From Pogonophryne albipinna (Eukaryota; Chordata; Actinopteri; Perciformes; Artedidraconidae), in assembly GCA_028583405.1 (NCBI GenBank), contig CM053261.1:16484783-16548782 (forward strand): DNA of 64,000 nucleotides, read 5' to 3'. The notes beneath the pieces are model-generated. The model was not told where the DNA came from. It ran no database searches and was given only the letters and a program-made list of their open reading frames with translations. The first letter of the stretch is position 1. Each line of letters opens with the position of its first letter. Positions 12,053 to 26,057 of the stretch are shown piece after piece. A program made the translations under genes and the position numbers.

Positions 12053-13617
12053 AAAGGGAATTATTCCACCTCTGTACAACTTCTGTCCTTTTTATTTCAC
12101 TGTGACTAAATACTTCTGTTCAGTATTTCAGAACTGCCTTTTGGGACCTTTACCTTTTTATTTTTGTGAGAATAACAATATTTAGTTCAAAAGTTGTACA
12201 AAAAAAAGCAAGTTCAACAGTATCATTTCCCCATTTTTATTTGTTTTTTTGTCGTCCACAAGTGTGGACTAGTGTATGTTCATGTGCATTAAAAAAACAA
12301 AACTTTTCTTTGGTACCTAAAGGGAAAATCAAAACAATTAAGGCAACTACAGCATCTATAGATCTGATATGCATTTAGTACCACAGCCAAATGACCACAC
12401 ACTGATGGCATGCAGCGTATGTCAGCCCTCGTTGTACAAGAGACCAGATCAGCTCAGATAACATCCAGCTTTAGGGTTCCTGTGTGTCCTCGTTAACAAC
12501 CTTATTCACATTCAGAAGGCCAGGAAATTCAGATGAAAGCTAAAATAACCAGAATAACTGGTTAGCAGGTGCAAACTCCACACAAGAGCCAACATACTGG
12601 AAGTAGGGGTTACAATGTGAACTGAAAATAACTACGCTGTAGGACACCTAAAGATGATGCATTAAAGTTCAATGACATTCTGCTGTTTTACTTCTCAAAT
12701 TCAAGTAAATAATATTCAGGCCGTTGTTCCTGCGCTGATGAAGAACATAGAGCCTCAAGAAGTTCTGATAAAGAACTGGATTGATAACCCATTAAGACTA
12801 ATAAGGTCTTTGCCATTTCATGCCAGAGGCGGGCTGACTTTTAGGCGGCTGATAGGTGGTCATCCAGTGAGAGTTCATTATTCAGATAAGTGTGCCATAA
12901 AACACTGCAAACGTCATCACATTTCTACATATGGCGGAAAACACTGTCACTAACCTCTCAGAGTAAACTTTACAGTTTAAAGTAAATATTGTTGTATAAC
13001 ACTAGAGGGGGGGGGGGAGTTAAGGTCCCACAGTTTAGGGGATACAAGAAAGCCAGATGCAAAACATTAATAGTAATAATTACTTGAAATAGGGGAAACA
13101 TACACAAATTAACTTGTTTTTCACCTAAAAATACTTTTGCATCTACGTTACTTTCAGCGTGTGTTATGACTGGAGAGCTACATCAGCAAAAGGCTTATAC
13201 TGCATTTCAATTATTCATTACTTTCTAAACGTGTAAAACAAAAATAGTTGTATATACATAATTGCAAAGTAAACAAAATAAATGGAAGAATGAGTATTAG
13301 AAACACAAAAAGTTGAAGCCTTCAGATTAACTCGTTACAGATCGATGAGATGAAAAAGCAAGTCAGAACAAAGAAATGTAATCTTCCCGCTGGAAGTAAT
13401 GTGGCCCAAATGGAACAAACAGCAAATTCTAGTTTGAAAATGATGCAGCCAAGAACCACAGGCCCAAATCTCAAGTCATTTCAAACATTTGTTTTCCTTC
13501 GTTCTTCCAAAGTTGGCTTGAGGTAAGCGATATATTTTGGCCTTCCATCTCACCTCCTCCTCTCGGTGCGCCGGAGCGGTTTCTTCCTCCTCCCCTGCTC
13601 GGGGTGCAGCCGAGTGC
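12053..13617. other. Convergent intergenic DNA and probable slc20a1 3' UTR
   Basis: No supported gene. It includes minus-strand AATAAA complements (TTTATT) near 12157 and 12236, which could end slc20a1 transcripts, and a G homopolymer at about 13008-13017. If slc20a1 ends near 12236, its 3' UTR is about 1.4 kb and the two convergent genes end within 200 bases of each other. Confidence 0.4.
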
Positions 13618-16600
13618 TCAGAGGATGCCGTAGATGAAGATGGCCATGATGGCGGCGCTGATCAGACCAGAGATGGGCACCGTCACAAACCACGCCATGA
13701 AGATGTTTCTGAACAGACGCCAGTCGACGGCCTTTTTCGAGCGCAGCCATCCGACCGCAACCACAGAGCCCACCTAGAAACACAGCAGAGGTCAGACAAA
13801 TCATCTTCATTTAACTCATTATAAATAAAACCGGTCATACTTAATTATCTGTATGCAACTATATTGACAAATGTAAATGATCCTGGCCAGATGATTGCAA
13901 TTCACAATATTGTCCCAACATTCTTTAAAATGTGCTTAAAACTCTTAAAAATGGCAAAATAATACTGGAACAAACTAACATTTTGATGCCCCACATATAA
14001 CACAAGTCCTTTTTGTGAACATTCCTTTTAAAAACAAGTTCATAACAAATCATAAAAATAACAAAGTACTGCTTCATAAACAAAAGATTGAAATGAATAT
14101 TTTAAAGCAGGCTCTATTGGTTACTTCTCAGCCAGGACAGAGACCAAGACAGCATTTTTTTTTTTTAAACTGAGGATAAAAATAAAATCCTATTTTGTCC
14201 CATCACTAGTCTGCAAACCTGAATTGTGAACTACAAAGTTATGAGAAAGTTGCTCCACAGACTGGGTTCCTGCTAAGTGTGGCCTCCCTCCCTCTGAATT
14301 AGGCTCCTCCCCCTGTCTCTCGTTCCCAGACCACAGCGTGTGAGCTGCTTACCTTGCAGTGGGTGGTGGAAACAGGCAGGCCAATGTTGGAAGCTACCAC
14401 CACGGTCAAGGCTGAGGCCAGTTCGATGCTGAAACCACTGCAGGGGAATAAAAAAAAAAAACACTTAAATCTCTCGGGCGGGTTGTGTGCGAGCTAAATT
14501 ATAGTAATGTCTGAGGAGGATGTGGTTTAATGACTCAAGGAAAAACAGCTCTGTGAATACCTTGAGGGGGTGATGGGTGTAAGGTCCTTGCCCATAGTCT
14601 GGATCACTCTGCGGCCCCACACCCAGAGTCCGGCGCAGATGCCCACGCCTCCGTACAGCAGCAGCCAAATTGGTGTAGGTTCATTTGAATAAACACTGCT
14701 GCTATTGTAAACACTCCACAGAGCAACCAGCGGTCCAATGGCATTACTGCAGAGGAAACAATAGAATGATTTCAACAGGGGATCATTATTTTTGACTTTT
14801 GAGATGAACCGTGACCAGTAAAAATGTCCACTTCAACATACCAGAAATACAAAAGTATCCTTTTTTAGCTACATGACTGTTAACAAGTGACCTTCATGAA
14901 GGAATCTGCATACCTAACGTCGTTTCCCCCGTGGGCAAAGGATCCGAAGCAGGCGGTAAGAATCTGGAGGAACTGGAAGAGAGTTGAGACTTCTGGCTTG
15001 TCCGCCTCAAGGCCATCGTCTTCCAGAGAGCTTTGGCTGCTGCCTGCGTCCTCCGTCGCCATTTCCAGTGTCACGTCCCCCTCTCCCAGGGGTTCGGGAG
15101 TGGTGTGCTCTGCCACAGCATTGCAGTAGCTGGTGTAACTGTCCATTCGCACGCGCTTCTTCTCCTGCCCTCCTGATGCCGTGACCTTGTCGCCATCCTC
15201 GTAGGCACGATATTCTCCCTCTCTGTGCTTGAAGTCTCCGTGCATGCCGATGATGGCCATGGTGTAGGAGGTGTAGCTGTTGTTACGGCGGATGGGTCGG
15301 TCCCCCCCCTCGCCCATGCAGTCCCCGACCTTGGCGAGGTGGAGTTTGTGCAGCAGGTCCTTGTAGAGGCCTGAGTCTTTGTGCACCGTGTGGTACTGGC
15401 TGTACCCGTTACTGGGGATCTGTGCCGGCCTGTTGTTGAACTGGTTAGCTGAATTTGCGGCGCCATTGCTGTGCTGGTTGTTGGCCTGACCGTTACACTG
15501 AAACTGTTTGTCTGCAGAAAGGGGGAGAAAACATTTGAAAGTCTTTAATAGCATTTGTCTAGGACTGTGGGGGAAAAAACACATTATTTTATCATATGAT
15601 ATAGAATTGACCGTTCTCTTAAAGCTAAACTCAATGTTGCCCATTATGTATACATTCACCTCAACATGAGGCCAGAATGCCCAGCAGGGTTTTCCCTTTA
15701 TGAGTCTTTGGAAGTTCCCACAAGCTCATGCCATTCATTGTTTGGGTAATGTGGTTCAATATTTGAACGTTTTTAATAAAACAAATATTCCAAGGTTGTC
15801 CTCACATTACAATTCCATCATTTTATCGGTAGTATAAAATTATAATAGAATTATCATTTGTCCTGATTATTACTGTTATAATATATCAAAACAAAAGTAG
15901 ATATTGTGATAGGCCTATGTGTAAGTCCTTTCATAATTGTATTAATGTAACAGAAAACATACATTACCACCACAAACCATGAGGTTACTTATTTAATTAA
16001 ATCCTAAGTGTTTAACTATGCTGCTTCTTGGCACACGTACCATCATTTTCATTGCTGCAGTCATTGTCATCAGAGTCTCCAATGTCAAACGCCACCCTGC
16101 GTTCCTTATTATTGTCAACATCGTCTGAATCTCCAAAGTCAAACGCCACCCTGCGGTCCTCAGAGGCGGCCTGGGGCTGAGCAGATGCGCTTTGATCGAC
16201 AGGTGGAGTGGTAGTCGTGTCCGTGGCAGTCTGTTTCAGGATCGGACATGTGGCCTCCTTCGGCTCCCTCTTCTCCATCAGGGGGCTCTCAGAGGGGCTG
16301 GAAGACTTGAGATCTCCTAGTAGGGGAGGGGTAATAGTGAGCTGTTGCTTGAAACATATTCAGTGTACACTAGATATACTAGCACAGTCCATGTTGCATA
16401 ACTAACGAGTCAAGAAAAAAATATTTTAAATGCAACCTAACCTCACAGGACCAGATAAATGAATTATGACATTACTAGGAACATATTTACACTACCGCTC
16501 GCAGCTCAGTTTATGAAAGACAAGAGTCAACACAGCCAGTGGCTCACATAACAATTATGTGTCGTTTTAAAGTGAATCAGATACTAGAGATAACATTTGT

Positions 16601-19600
16601 ATTTGATATTTCTCAGAGTTTTCTGACTAGGTGGCAACATTGCATCATCCAAACTGGTCAAAGCTGACGTGAAGCACTCAGTTACCCTCTGACTTCCACC
16701 CACGTGCACTGCAAAGGCCATGTCAACCGAACTGTCAGGCCTATTTTAGTCAAGGAGCTAAAGGCCAATTAGTGGATCACTATGACCAGATTAGGCAGCC
16801 GGGCGGATGTTGATTTAGACTAACTTGTTTTAGAATTTGACGTTTATCTGACACTAAGAGACATTAGACTGGCAAGTATTGCATACAAATATTTAGAGAT
16901 CAGTCTCTGACAATGTAATACTTTAGTAGAGAACCACAACCCTAGTTTTCTTTTCTTTCTTTTTTTAAAATCAAGTTGTGAATGTTAAAAAAAGTGTTTT
17001 GAAAACTAAAACGTTGGTGCTAAACCCTAGTTTGTCAGAAAGTTATTCTGTTATTTGTCCTTACATTGTTAATGCAGTTACACATTGACTTAAAGACTTG
17101 TTATGAAGGGACCACTGAATGCAAAGCACTGTATTGTTAAGACACAAGAGGACTGCATACATTCATAAAGGTTGAAATGGATGGCATTACCCTTCAACAC
17201 TGAAACCACACAATGGGTGTGTGCGTGCAGATGGCTTCTGGGGGTTTTGCCTTTAATCACGGTTTATGGAACAAAAGCTAATGACAATATTTCCCTCTGA
17301 TTTCTATTAGAGCGACGTTCCCGAGCACCATTTACCAGATGAATACGAGAACGCAGTGTGAACAGTTTGAGGTTGCAAGTGCTATCTTATATCCCTTGCT
17401 TGTCCAATGATGGTTAGGAAAACCATGTTTTTTGTAGTCAGCAAAAATGACAAGGATTTGAAAAACTGAATCATCAGGTACCAAAACATCAAAAACATAA
17501 ATGTGACTTACGTTCAATCTTCTTCTTGAGGCGTGGGCAGACAATAAACCAGACCACAAGGGCCGTCAGCAAAGCGAAGCCCAAGGAGATTAGCAGGATG
17601 CCCCACCAAGGGATCTTGTCAAATCCCAACACTGAAGGATCGCCAGGTGCCAGGGACAGAATCAGACAGACACAAGAAGGAGAACAGAGAAAGGCAGTTT
17701 TAAAAAACAGGGCAGCGGGTGCTGCCTTTCTAGGACAACACACAAATAGGCTAAACAGCAAACTAAGCCATTTTATAAAAATATGTTGGTGGTATTTTTA
17801 GTAAGTAGCATGAAGGCATGTTAGCATGAAAATATTCTTATTTAAAAACAAGGATGCCCCAATCAATCAACGATCAATTAGAATTACAGTTATATAGCAT
17901 AACAACAATGAAATCTGACCAAGTGTCAACCTTTAGCTCTAGTTTTTACAAGCACGCCTGCATTGCGTCATGTCCTAGTTAAATATGGAAAGCATGTGTA
18001 CTCCCTGCTTTGAATAATTATGCAACACTAAAAAAGGTGAAAGACACAAATGCCCCACCAACACTGCACATGGAAAAGAAGTTCCTTAAAAAGGCAACAT
18101 TATTAAAAAGGAATAAAAGAAGGGGGGGGGGGGGGGGGAGTCCTTTACTGGACCTCTGAGTTTGCTGTAGCAATAAGGACACGCTCCTGCCAAGACTGCA
18201 GCAAAGCTGGTGCAGAAGAGCTGGATATAATGCAGCACATGCTGGAAAAAAGCAACAGTTTAAATATCCCCAGGGAAGCATTCATCTGTGTCATACAAAG
18301 AAGATGCAAGTAGGCAGTGCAGCTCCGAGAACAAAAACAAAGGTCTGCTGAAAATTCCAACAATACCACCACCAGTGAGGTGACCTTGGCCATGCATATA
18401 AGAACAACAAAAACACATTCTCTCTGAGTTTACGATAAACAGGAGAAAACAAGCGCCAAGGCTAAGTGATAAGTGTCTCTGTGTTCCTTTGGGTCCACTC
18501 TCTGCACTGAGTCACGCTGCAGCACGAGACTGCAGAGCCCCTTACTGATGTTTATTTAGTTACGCAATGGAAGCTCACTCCCGTCAGGATTGGAGAGGAA
18601 AAAACCGGAAGGAGGCTCTGTAACAGCAGCTCTCGTCTTTCACTGAGCTCACATGTAGTGGGACACCCAGTAACAGGTGGGATTTGTCACCACTTAGGAA
18701 AACTCAAAAGAAAAAGTAAAAAAAAAAAACTTCCACATGACATACTACATACACAATTCAGATGAACACTCTTTGTCACAGTGACTTGTTTGTTCTAACA
18801 ATATATATAAAAGAGCGGATTTAAAGGCTAGCCTCGGTCTAGTCTTGTGATAAACCCTCCCACACAAAGGGGTGAGTCTACACCACAGCCATGCAGTGGG
18901 ATGAATGAGATGGGACAGGAAATGTACTTTAACCACGGCTGCGTCCAAACCCCTCCCATAAACCTCTGTATCCCGTGGCCTGCATTACACAACAACATGT
19001 TTTGTTGTTTTTTCCACTACCATATGTGAATCAAGCAGCAAACCAAAATTACAAAGATGTAAAGTGGCAGTTTCTGACTCACTTGGCAGGTAAACTTTAG
19101 TTACATCTTCTCACTTCTGTCTAGAGCCCCAAATAGAACTTCGCAACAGTATTAGGATACGGTTACAGCTGTATTAAGTCTTTGCTCTGGAGGGATCTAT
19201 AAGCCCAGCTACACAATACGTTTCTATCAATGACAGTCTCTGAAGACTAAGACTTTGTTTGAGGACAATGGATCAGGTCAAAATAAGTCTGGAATTCAAA
19301 AGGTGTGTATCATCTCATGTTGCTGATTGTTTGGCGTCCCCTGAGTGACCAACACTACCGGGTGTTTGTTTTTCAGAGGGTAACCCACGCAGAAAATGTG
19401 TTCCTAGCTTAACACATTGAGGCTTGTGGAGGTGGGGTCAAAATGTACTGTCTCCATGACACCGAGCACTTTGAAACATACAATGGTATGCAAAATAAAT
19501 GGTGTTTAGAACTGCATGAAACAGGCCAGTAACATGGACAGAATTCAGGGACAACTTAGCTGATGGGGAACTGCATCTGAGATTCTTTGTCAAAAGCTCT

Positions 19601-22600
19601 GACAAATACCTACAGTAGCCTTTAAGATTTCCTTCCTTGTTGTTACTTGTTCTTATATTTTGGAATGTCTTTTTCGAGTATCTCGCCCAGATTGTCAGTA
19701 GATGGACGTGATTCTATAGCAACTTAGAAAGCCACCTTTTCTCTCTATCCAGGTGACAAGCATGTGGAAAATGTGTGTAGTGTAGTAATGTGGAGTAGGA
19801 CCATTATCCTTAATCTGTTTATGTGTTAGATTTTCATTGTGAAATGAGTGACAGCACTTAAGTGATTGAAGGTGTTATAAGCTTCGTCTGTAACAGAGCA
19901 ACAGCTGACCCTCAAATTCTTTGCTGGCCAAAATTGCATGCACATGCTGACTTGAGGTCTCTGGCACTGGTGTATATATTGAGTATAGAATGTGCTGTGG
20001 GATGCCTGGTGTCCATTGATACCACTGTGATAAGCTCTAGATCAGGGAAGCAAACATACTGTACTCAGCTGGGAGAAGATATCACTGCTGCATTAGAGTT
20101 CATATACCAGCAATATTGAGCTGTCGTTGGCATGTGAGCCAGTGAAGTATACTATCCAGAACTGGGCTCAAGCTTAGCAACTCAAGTCTGGTTTGGATGA
20201 TAAACACACGACAGTTAAAAAATATATAATTAAATGGATGGATACGTAATTAGCTGTAATTCATGCATAGTCTTATTATTCATCATGCAGGAATCGATGG
20301 TTAATGTTAAACCGGCTCCATTGTAGTCTTGAGGCTTTAACAATGAGAATTGCTAAGGTGTCTGAAATGCAGTCTCGCACCTTTTTCTTTTTCATGTGAG
20401 GTACCCAGGTACAGGTCCTCATGTACAGTGCTTTGAGGTGTGAGGGACTTCACACAACTGTACAGAATGTGCCTGGCTAAGCAGGGTTATGGGCTAATCT
20501 GGAACTGCATCTCCTCTCTGTGAGCGTGCCGCTGATGTGCATGCACACATCAGCGCACAATTTCTGGTCAAACTCTGGCCTGTAGCCGCCATTTAATGGC
20601 CCAGGCCAGCTAACATCTTGAACTGTTAGGCCCTGTAGAGAGAAGAAAACACAAGGAGCGAAAGTTGCTCGTTTAATGACGAGATTCTGGAAAACGAAAT
20701 GCCAACATTTAATGAATTACTATACAAGTTGTGAGCAGTAATAAAACAATAGCCATTTAAAACACCCTCTTTACTTCTCTGTTCCTCCTTCATGAAGGGC
20801 AGACAGTGATGTCAACAGTAAAGTGAAATCTTATTTCCATCTCCCTGTTGTGCGCCGCTCTAAAACTTCATTCCAGCTATGACCCACATAGAACCACAAG
20901 CAAGAAAATCCCCAAAAAACATGTTAAAATAAACACAGCTTCTGTGAAAATGGTAAACAGTCTGGTTCGGTCTGAAATAGCTGTGGGCATCCGGCTGTCT
21001 GAGGGAGCAGTTTATTTTAAGCTGTGGCTGTGGGCAGGCATGCAGAGAAAAATGACTGAAACAATGATACTCACTCGGAGCTCCAGTGTACATGATGGAG
21101 AAAACGTTGATTCCCATAGTCACGGCGTAAAACACAGGCAGGGCTCTCAATCCGTTAGGCACAGGGTCTTTCTACAGGGACAAAACAAAGTCAGAAAAAC
21201 TCATTCCACTCGCATTAACAGAATTGCCAGACTTTGCTGTCAGGTTACAGTAATATGAATCTCGCTGTCATGATGTAGATAAGAAACTGCTTCAGAGAAC
21301 AGTAGCTTGATTCTCACCATGCAACAAACATTTCCTCTTTTTCTTTTTGGCAGGGGGGAGTTGAAACTGACCCAAAAGCATCTCTCAGGAAGAATATCCT
21401 CTAACTCAGAAACAAATACCATCTACAACTTGAAAAAAAAGCCAGCTTACCTTGTGTAAGATGAACATTCGCACAAAGTAGAAAAGAACGGCTGACATTA
21501 TTCCGGACAAGAGAGGACTTAGGAACCAGGAAACAACTGCAATGCAAGAATGATAACAATTGCAATTAGGGGACATGCAACAGTTTGACAATTCTGTCAA
21601 ATAAATAAAAACATATGCATATACTTAAAAAAAGAGAAAACATTTTTCTTAGGGGAATGCAATTCTTGTCGGGAAACGGATTCAGTTTTGTCGGGCAGAC
21701 TGTTTTTCATCAGGTTTGGGCTTTCAATAGAGGAACATCGCGATGCAATCTATCATCTAATGCAACAAATGTGAGAAACAACTTGTGAAATTAGAGCTGC
21801 CACTGTATATTCCTGTAAAGCTTGTTGACTCATATTCTCAATTGGCTCATTCTTTAACAAGCATTGAGCATCAAACATTTAAAACCTAGACAGCAAAATC
21901 GCAACATTACATATTGTACAAGTGGTGATTTCAGCTTTAAAATGTGCAATCCTTCCCAAATGTCTAATTCTTTGATTACCCAAGTATTGAAGGTCATCAG
22001 ATAAAACATTGGCTGACATGTTATAATTGCAATTACTAGTCACACCGGGCCATAACATCAATATATTCTATGACGTATATCAATTAATCACTGGGGGAAA
22101 TTAAGTGAGCGGATAAGAGTGTTTGACTTACCGATACGGAGAAGTTCAAGCCATCGGACTCCCTGCGAGCCTCTGGCAACAAGTGAGAAGCCGATAGTAG
22201 CACCAACAATGCAGTGTGTTCCAGAGATGGGGAGTTTAAGGAAGGATGCAGCCAGCTGCCACACAGCAGAACCTAAAAGAGAAAACAATCATAGATCATA
22301 TTAGGCTGACAAACCAACACATAATCAGCTTTTAGTCAACTTTAGAAATCAGTTAAAAAGATAAACATAAATGCAATAGGTGGATATGGCAAAACACAAT
22401 ATGAATGCGTTTTGGTAAAACATTCAAAAATATTTGCAGTAAGCCAATTCATATGAATAATTTGTTGACAACTTTATTCAGACATTTTGCAAACAAAGAG
22501 CAATTAGTTTGATCCACATTTCCAGATGTGGGTTTGACACACTCCAGTTGTGATAACCAAATGGCGCACAGCCTTATATTCCACACAGATCTATTCACAG

Positions 22601-23004
22601 GGTTCAATGACCGTAGGTTTAACTACACACAAGATATGCTGCAGGTACTCACCGAACATGGCGCTGATGGATCCAGCCATCAATTCCTGCTCAGTGCCGT
22701 TGTACATGCCCACATCGATGATACCCTTGCGGATGGTTTCACTCACTTTGGCCCCAAGGAGCACAGACCCCACAGTCTCAAACACAGTGGCCAGAATGCA
22801 TGCCTGTCGCAAGGTGACCACTCCAGAGCCAACCGCTGTGCCAAATGAGTTGGCAACGTCATTGGCACCCACAGAAAAGGCTAAGACGAAGGCGATGATG
22901 AAGCCCACAACCAGCAGCCATGTGTATTCTGTCAGATAAGTGGACTGGGTCGCTAGCCCCACTGTGCTCGCCAGTATTATTGCAGTGGCAGTTGTCGAAA
23001 CCAT
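13618..23004 (-). CDS. slc20a1: Sodium-dependent phosphate transporter 1 (PiT-1), 10 coding exons
   Basis: Coding exons on the minus strand: 23004-22653, 22272-22132, 21536-21451, 21171-21075, 17631-17512, 16316-16041, 15511-14914, 14746-14561, 14437-14353, 13773-13618; the sum is 2097 nt, 698 residues (human about 679). The PiT signatures are visible: [13 protein letters not shown] (GANDV at about residues 46-50) and its C-terminal partner FAHGGNDV, split by an intron before [19 protein letters not shown] and LPISTTHCKVG form the two halves of the inverted-repeat transporter fold, with a large cytoplasmic loop (exons 6-7) between them. Family role: electrogenic Na+/phosphate uptake at the plasma membrane. 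The loop carries a repeated RRVAFD(F/I)GDSDD motif and a conserved YTSYTMA/YTSYCNA pair. The ATG lies just inside exon 2; a splice acceptor at 23014-23019 joins it to a 5' non-coding exon. Which teleost duplicate (a or b) cannot be told here. Confidence 0.96.
18121..18139 (+). repeat. G homopolymer in an slc20a1 intron
   Basis: A run of about 17 G residues within the 3.4-kb intron between coding exons 4 and 5. It is likely unstable in length and prone to assembly error; it has no coding effect. Confidence 0.7.
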
Positions 23005-24391
23005 GATTTTCGACTATAGAGAAATTGCTTCACAATCTTTAAATGGGAAATAATGCCTGTCGAAGTTATTTATATTGCTACTTAAAAACAGCAGCTAGTT
23101 TTAAATAAAAACAGAGGTAAATGGTTAATAAATATCTTATTTAGGCTTGCCCGTTTTAAAACAGGGTTACTGAGATTTAGCAGTGCAAACTTGTAATGTG
23201 TTTAACTGGTACTGACCAGAAAACGATTAAGGTAAACAGAGGTGTAGTGTGGGCGTATTGCTATCCTGTAATTAAACTAGATCTGTTCTTGTTCCTTTTG
23301 TGCTGAGATGTCACACAGATTAAAACTGCCATTGTGCAACTTCAAGTGTAGATGAGCTTGGGTACATTCTGAAAAGACAAAAGACAAAAAAAACGGCTGC
23401 TTTAAAATCTGTTATTTCTCATTCGACCTTCACGTGGAGGGTCATGAAGAAGCATACACAACAAGACTGACACAACGGAGCACAGAGTGGGGATCAGGGA
23501 TGGTTTCAAGCGGGTTAAACATCCTCTAGATAAGATAAAACATGTCAGAAACGTGGAAACAACAGTAGTAGACGCTAAGATCGGAAGGATGGTTTCTACT
23601 AGATGCCTTTCCTGGAAACCTAATGAGAAGCCATTTTTTGTAAATGTCGCAGGAAGAAACCGGAGCTTAGATTACCCCAACGTCCTCAATTTTAACCGAT
23701 TTACCACCTGTATAACGATCTATTAAGTTTCATTTCTAGCACTGCTGACTGTGGATGACATTACGAAGTAATGAGTGCCTTAGTTAATAGGGGACATGAT
23801 CGTAGTGTTTGCGTGTGCACGTGCCGTCATTCATTCATTCATAGAACACAACCCTGAACACGAGCATCTGTTCATACCGCTTCACGTGACAAACAGCTCG
23901 AATATACGATATCTTAAATTAATGTAAAAGGCAGTTATGTCTACTATAATGGATAAGGTATCACAGTTTCAATAATGTTTGACGTATTTTCTTTTGTAAA
24001 AAGGGGATGCAACCGGATGTGACTCAACGACATTCGCTGATATGCGTGTGTTGTAACCTTTTTTAAAGCTTAACATAAAATAGTTTGTATTTCCTTCATC
24101 CCGTTAACCTAGGTTCGAGCCATCAATGTTGACACGGAAGCAAACACTATAATCTATCCTAAAACAAGCTGTTAAACCTACAATCCCGGTAGCCGCGCTC
24201 CCCCTTCGCTTATACTAAAAACTCCTTGGTTAGCTGTGAGTACACAATGGTGTATCTGACCAGCTGGTGTTAGCATTAGCTTTGAGCCTACATTTAACGG
24301 TGATAGCCTTATTTCCGGAGTTCAGTGAAAAAACACACGCAACACTGTACATTATATCTTCTGATAGAAAGTCTGAGTTAGAAAAACTTAC

Positions 24392-24655
24392 CAAACGTAG
24401 CAGTTGTCAGGCTTGCGGAGAGCAGTGCTCGTTAGCCAGTAAGCTAATTAGCGCAGATAGAGTCGTTACGGTAGCGCGCGCGGGATAACGGATAAATAAA
24501 CGGATTTGAAGACGACCCCCTTCGAAAAGACGACTTTCTCTAAAAAAAGAAAAAGGTAATAAAGAGTCAACGTCAAAAAGCTAATTGCGATACGATGTGA
24601 GATAAATCCAGAACCGTCTATGATTGAATGAGCTCGCACAGCCGCGTGTAGAACT
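24392..24655 (-). other. 5' non-coding exon of slc20a1
   Basis: On the minus strand a strong donor (TTTG|GTAAG, exon edge at 24392) follows a CpG-containing leader. The matching acceptor (TTTCTCTATAG) is at 23014-23019, leaving a 9-base leader segment before the ATG at 23004. The start of the exon is placed just downstream of the promoter motifs at 24681-24720. Inferred from splice signals and position. Confidence 0.5.
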
Positions 24656-24680
24656 TGTTCGTACCGGGGAGCGGAACAGA

Positions 24681-24720
24681 CTTATTTATTGGATACACCC
24701 TCGTGAGGCCCCGCCCCGCG
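24681..24720 (-). promoter_or_regulatory. slc20a1 core promoter: GC box, CCAAT box, AT-rich TATA-like motif
   Basis: Read on the minus strand, a GC box (GGGGCGGGGC) is followed after 15 bases by ATCCAAT, directly fused to AATAAATAAG. The order and spacing suit an RNA polymerase II promoter for the non-coding exon, though CCAAT and TATA are unusually close together. A further 2 kb of flanking sequence (22.9-24.8 kb) holds no other gene. Confidence 0.45.
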
Positions 24721-24779
24721 CCCAGCTGTCAGCCGGCCCTTTTATTTTTTTTAGGCTCATCACGAGTCCAGTGCATGTT

Positions 24780-25719
24780 CGTCAGAGGATCCCACATCAG
24801 AGTATTTTCTTAAAGGTAAAATAGGACGAAAGATAAAACTTCAGGATGAGGATATTTGTATAAGCTTTAACTGTGATGGATTTGATCAAATGTTGTTTAC
24901 AACTCGTTTGTTTATTTTCACATGCACAAGAATAAATTGACTGACTCTAAACCACATTTTGCATATTTTCATTACGGCAAGCGCTATTGTTATTGGAAAG
25001 GTTAAAATCAAGCAGGCAATCAAAAGTAAATGAGTATTTGATAAATATTTGTACTTGAATGTTACCTTTTTAAAATTATTATAATTTTCTTTACATTTCT
25101 TTCTTTATATTTTTTCATTATTATTTTTACTCTCTATGTGTACCTGTGTACCCCCGATGTCAATGTGTTGTGTGTATTTAAAGTTTAATGTACGTATATA
25201 TTTTCTTGAATATAGTAGGAAAAAAAAGCATCACACATCAGAGAAAAGTCTTGTTATATCACTTTTTGACAAGTACTTTACATTTAATGTGAATAATACT
25301 CTTAAGAACAATTTTGAGTTGCTTGTACCTTTTATTTTCATTTTGCTTTATTATACAACTGTATTACACTTTTTGCGAGGGGAACATCATGTACTTTGTA
25401 AAGTGTGTAGGCTACTGTTGTGCACATATCCCATTCAAAGATAGCTACTTTGCATATCAGGTTATTATATACTAAACATATGCGGATCCTATAAAATGCA
25501 CTACATTAACAAGGTGAATACCCAACAGTATTCAAAGTTGGTTGCTTCAATCTAAATGCTGCCTGCACATTAATGCATAACTACAACCCAAAAAATACAA
25601 TCATTAGATAATATAACATATCTCTGTCTGTCTGCTGTGTCTCTCCTTACCCTTTACCTACATGTTCATGCGATCTGCATTTAAAATTCAACCTTGTAGC
25701 AGACAAAAAACACATAGCA
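24780..25719. other. AT-rich intergenic DNA
   Basis: No gene, RNA or clear mobile element recognised. This is the flank between slc20a1 and the inverted-arm transposon nest. Confidence 0.5.
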
Positions 25720-26057
25720 TAACCACTGCTTTTCCATCCGAGGCAAACAATGTCCCGTCAAAACAGTGCAGGAAAACACCCAGTGGTGGGGATGTTGACT
25801 GCATTACAGAGGACTTGTCATTCATTCAAGTGCATTCGACTGGAAATCATAACACATTTACCCTCAAACAAAATACTTTTTCTTTAGTGATGTTCTTTTA
25901 TTGTGTTCAAGAGAGACATAATGTTGAATGGAAGAAGAATTGCTCAATAAGCACAGCAAAACATGTTTAGATGACTTATAGTTTAGCCAAAATCGTTGTT
26001 GCATGACAAAACAACCTCAACTGTTAGAACTCACTAAACATAACACAATGAAACTAT

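Noticed and set aside
14984..15466. Alternative frames over the large slc20a1 exon
   Set aside because: The transporter frame is unambiguous by conserved motifs; others are shadows of a GC-rich coding exon.
25662..25970. 102-codon frame shared with the complement of 57608-57922 as a conserved gene
   Set aside because: The conservation is only between the two inverted arms of a repeat, and the frame starts outside the arm in one copy; there is no recognisable domain.
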